Source: Pseudolactococcus sp041800635 | GTDB lineage: Bacteria; Bacillota; Bacilli; Lactobacillales; Streptococcaceae | Direction of reading: 5' to 3' | Length of the DNA stretch: 64,000 bases | NCBI GenBank assembly: GCA_047833645.1 | Contig: CP181259.1 | Coordinates: forward strand, 1,860,001 to 1,924,000 | Part shown: positions 61,664-64,000 of the stretch, piece after piece | How the letters are laid out: each line of letters opens with the position of its first letter | Position numbering within the stretch: position 1 is the first letter of the stretch | The notes under the pieces: model-generated | What the model was told of the DNA's origin: nothing | What the model saw: the letters and a program-made list of their open reading frames with translations, nothing else | Databases searched by the model: none | Made by a program: the position numbers and the translations under genes

Positions 61664-62701
61664 TTGACTTTACAAGAAAAAATCGCTGATTTGCGTACGA
61701 GTGCACTTGAAAAATTGCCCAAAATTGCTGATGAAAAAACCTTAAATGATTTTCGAGTTTCGGTTCTAGGTAAAAAAGGTGAGTTGACGGATATTCTCAA
61801 AGGAATGAAGGACTTATCAAATGAAGAACGCCCTAAATTAGGCACTCTGGCTAATGAGTTCAGAGATGAAATCACCAGTCTTTTAGAAAGCAAAAAGTCT
61901 GAGCTTGAAGCCTTAATCATTGCCAAAAAGCTTGAAAATGAGACGCTTGATGTGACTTTGCCGGGTAAAAAAGTAGCCAAAGGCAATCGTCATATTTTGA
62001 CGCAAACGACGGAAGAAATCGAAGATATTTTCCTTGGCATGGGTTACCAAATCGTTGATGGGTACGAAGTTGAGACGGATTACTATAACTTTGAGCGTAT
62101 GAATTTGCCTAAGGATCACCCGGCGCGTGATATGCAAGATACTTTTTACATCACGCCTGAGATTTTGTTGCGGACGCACACAAGTCCTGTTCAAGCGCGG
62201 ACGATGGATGCCCATGACTTTACTAAAGGACCGCTTAAAATGATCTCACCGGGACGAGTTTACCGTCGTGATACAGATGATGCGACCCATAGTCATCAAT
62301 TCCACCAAATCGAGGGGCTTGTCATTGACGAAAATATCGCCATGAGTGACCTCAAAGGGACTTTGGATACGCTTGTTAAGAAAATGTTTGGTGCAGAACG
62401 TAAAATCCGTCTGCGTCCAAGCTACTTCCCATTTACAGAGCCATCTGTCGAAGCGGATATTTCATGTTTCAAATGTGGTGGTAAAGGCTGTAATGTTTGT
62501 AAAATGACCGGCTGGATTGAAGTCCTCGGTGCGGGTATGGTGCATCCAAATGTCCTTGAAATGGCTGGTATCGACAGCAAAAAATATTCAGGTTTTGCCT
62601 TTGGTTTAGGTCAAGAGCGGATTGCCATGCTGAGATACGGCATTAACGATATCCGTGGTTTCTATTTAGGTGATGCTCGGATGAGTGAACAGTTTAAATA
62701 A
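61664..62701 (+). CDS. pheS: Phenylalanine-tRNA ligase alpha subunit
   Basis: A 345-residue class II synthetase subunit, catalytic half of the alpha2beta2 enzyme. It starts with TTG at 61664 (MTLQEKIADLR). The N-terminal coiled coil gives way near residue 100 to the catalytic core with LLRTHTSPVQARTM, PGRVYRRDTDDATHSHQFHQIEG and the C-terminal GFAFGLGQERIAMLRYGI (motif 3 Arg). An unusual but normal Cys cluster (CFKCGGKGCNVCK) is present. It is followed by pheT. Confidence 0.97.
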   Translation: MTLQEKIADLRTSALEKLPKIADEKTLNDFRVSVLGKKGELTDILKGMKDLSNEERPKLGTLANEFRDEITSLLESKKSELEALIIAKKLENETLDVTLPGKKVAKGNRHILTQTTEEIEDIFLGMGYQIVDGYEVETDYYNFERMNLPKDHPARDMQDTFYITPEILLRTHTSPVQARTMDAHDFTKGPLKMISPGRVYRRDTDDATHSHQFHQIEGLVIDENIAMSDLKGTLDTLVKKMFGAERKIRLRPSYFPFTEPSVEADISCFKCGGKGCNVCKMTGWIEVLGAGMVHPNVLEMAGIDSKKYSGFAFGLGQERIAMLRYGINDIRGFYLGDARMSEQFK

Positions 62702-62782
62702 AATGATACGGAAAAGCGGTGCGACATCGTCGTATTTCTTAGAAGGTTAGCTTGAAGTTCAAATAAGGAGAAAGTCTAAAAA

Positions 62783-64000
62783 ATGCAAGTATCATACAAT
62801 TGGTTAAAAGAGCTCGTCAACATCGACGTGCCATCACATGACCTATCAGAAAAAATGTCAACCAGCGGGATTGAAGTTGAAGGCGTTGAAACACGAAGTG
62901 AAGGATTATCAAAATTAGTCGTTGGTGAAGTGCTCAGCACGCAAGAAATTCCAGAAACACACTTGAATATCTGTCAAGTTAATGTTGGCGAAGACCAACC
63001 GACACAAATCGTCTGTGGCGCGCCCAATATTAAAGCGGGGATCAAAGTCATCGTTGCCCTGCCGGGTGCCCGAATCGCAGGCAATCACAAAATCAAAAAA
63101 GGGAAAATCCGTGGCGTTGAAAGTCTTGGCATGATCTGCAGCCTCCAAGAAATTGGTTTCCCAGAAAATATCGTGCCTAAAGCCTATGCAGATGGGATTT
63201 ATTACCTGCCAGCTGATGCTGAAAATGGGGCAGAAATTTTTGATACCCTAGAGATGAACGATGACGTGTTGGAACTTTCCATCACACCAAACCGTGCAGA
63301 TGCGCTATCTATGCGTGGTGTGGCCCATGAAGTGGCAGCAATCTACGACAACAAACAAGTCAAATTTGATGAAAAAGTTGTCACAGAATCTGACACCAAA
63401 ACATCAGAAAAAATCGCAGTGGACGTCACGACAGACAAAGTCTTGACTTACAAAATGCGCATCATCGAAGGCATCACCGTTGCCTCAAGTCCACAGTGGC
63501 TACAAAACCGCCTCATGAACGAAGGCATTCGCCCAATCAACAACGTCGTGGACGTGACCAACTTCGTCCTCCTCTACTTCGGCCAACCGCTGCACGCCTT
63601 TGATTATGCTAAATTTGACGACAAGAAAATCCTCGTCCGTCAAGCTGAAAATGGTGAAAAACTGACAACATTGGATGGCGCGGCGCGCGATTTAGCAGCA
63701 GAAGACATTGTCATCACAGTTGGCGGTCAGCCAGTGGCACTTGCGGGTGTCATGGGAGGCGAAAACACTGAAATCACTGACAGTTCAACCAGTGTTGCGC
63801 TTGAGTCAGCGATTTTTGACGGGACAAGTATCCGTAAAACGTCTCAAAAATTCAACTTGCGTTCTGAATCAAGTGCCCGTTTTGAAAAAGGCATCAACCA
63901 TGCTGATGTAGAAACAGCATTGGACTACGCAGCTGCCATGATCGTTGAATTGGCCGGCGGTACCATCACTTCAGGCGTGGTTTCAAGCAATGACTTTGTC
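62783..64000 (+). CDS. pheT: Phenylalanine-tRNA ligase beta subunit (3' end outside window)
   Basis: The ATG at 62783 follows AAGGAG, and 406 codons are open to the window edge; the full protein is about 800 residues. It begins MQVSYNWLKELVNI. The tRNA-binding EMAP-like domain shows at KLVVGEVLSTQEIPETHLNIC and QIVCGAPNIKAGIKVIVALPG. The B3/B4 editing domain follows with LELSITPNRADALSMRGVAHE and PINNVVDVTNFVL. It forms the structural and editing half of PheRS. Confidence 0.97.
   Translation, partial: MQVSYNWLKELVNIDVPSHDLSEKMSTSGIEVEGVETRSEGLSKLVVGEVLSTQEIPETHLNICQVNVGEDQPTQIVCGAPNIKAGIKVIVALPGARIAGNHKIKKGKIRGVESLGMICSLQEIGFPENIVPKAYADGIYYLPADAENGAEIFDTLEMNDDVLELSITPNRADALSMRGVAHEVAAIYDNKQVKFDEKVVTESDTKTSEKIAVDVTTDKVLTYKMRIIEGITVASSPQWLQNRLMNEGIRPINNVVDVTNFVLLYFGQPLHAFDYAKFDDKKILVRQAENGEKLTTLDGAARDLAAEDIVITVGGQPVALAGVMGGENTEITDSSTSVALESAIFDGTSIRKTSQKFNLRSESSARFEKGINHADVETALDYAAAMIVELAGGTITSGVVSSNDFV

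Overview
The window reads as a chromosomal segment of a low-GC Gram-positive coccus of the Streptococcaceae, most like Lactococcus or the Lactococcus piscium/raffinolactis group. This rests on the gene content and order: the end of rpoC, a ypsA | recU-pbp1A locus, mprF, pepP-efp-asp23-nusB, a heterodimeric LmrCD-type exporter, a purine-riboswitch xpt-pbuX operon and a T-box pheST operon. The genus is an inference; no rRNA is present.

Layout. 1-6.5 kb: the 3' part of rpoC, an IS5-family insertion sequence beside a possible gene remnant, a frameshifted chimeric solute-binding protein gene, a CapA-like gene and ypsA. 6.8-16.1 kb: mostly housekeeping (recU, pbp1A, tRNA-Cys, an alpha/beta hydrolase, mprF, pepP, efp, asp23, nusB). 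16.1-18.2 kb: a two-gene cassette (unknown protein plus XRE/ImmA protein) lying between two identical copies of the nusB terminator. 18.2-19.4 kb: an ArsR/CDF metal-efflux pair. 19.5-31 kb: sugar storage (manA, a GH13 glucanase, then glgB-glgC-glgD-glgA-glgP). GlgB carries a lysine-rich linker and a C-terminal domain resembling the N-terminal domain of IS5-type transposases. 31-36 kb: an accessory island with an 8-bp tandem repeat in a promoter-to-terminator unit, a TasA/camelysin-like protein, a broken high-GC BspA-like surface gene, an Abi/HTH remnant and a DUF4143 ATPase gene with a 40-bp phased repeat array. 36-55 kb: core metabolism and transport (BaiN-like flavoprotein, an ABC/PASTA operon, pgi, tpx, a second DUF4143 ATPase, an IS1182-family element, an MntE-like exporter, lmrCD, murA, rpmE2, two small-family genes). 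55.2-57.3 kb: two tRNA-Thr genes, each preceded by tRNA 5' fragments joined to multi-hairpin elements, then an ISL3-family element with a perfect 8-bp target duplication. 57.5-64 kb: the guanine-riboswitch xpt-pbuX operon, a decayed divergent regulator/target pair (YafY-type and DJ-1/PfpI-type) and the T-box pheS-pheT operon, cut by the window end.

How parts work together. ManA and Pgi handle hexose phosphates; GlgC/GlgD make ADP-glucose, GlgA polymerises it, GlgB branches it, GlgP releases glucose-1-phosphate, and the GH13 enzyme probably trims alpha-glucans. A perfect cre-type site in the pgi leader suggests CcpA control. PBP1A, MurA and MprF serve the envelope. RecU and PBP1A are translationally coupled.

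The most unusual signals are the covarying hairpin elements tied to tRNA-Thr, the GlgB fusion, the shared promoter architecture of the two DUF4143 ATPase genes (-10 box bracketed by oppositely oriented copies of a motif that also covers the ribosome binding site), and the cassette bounded by duplicated terminators. All assignments come from reading the sequence and recalled family features; no database search was possible.
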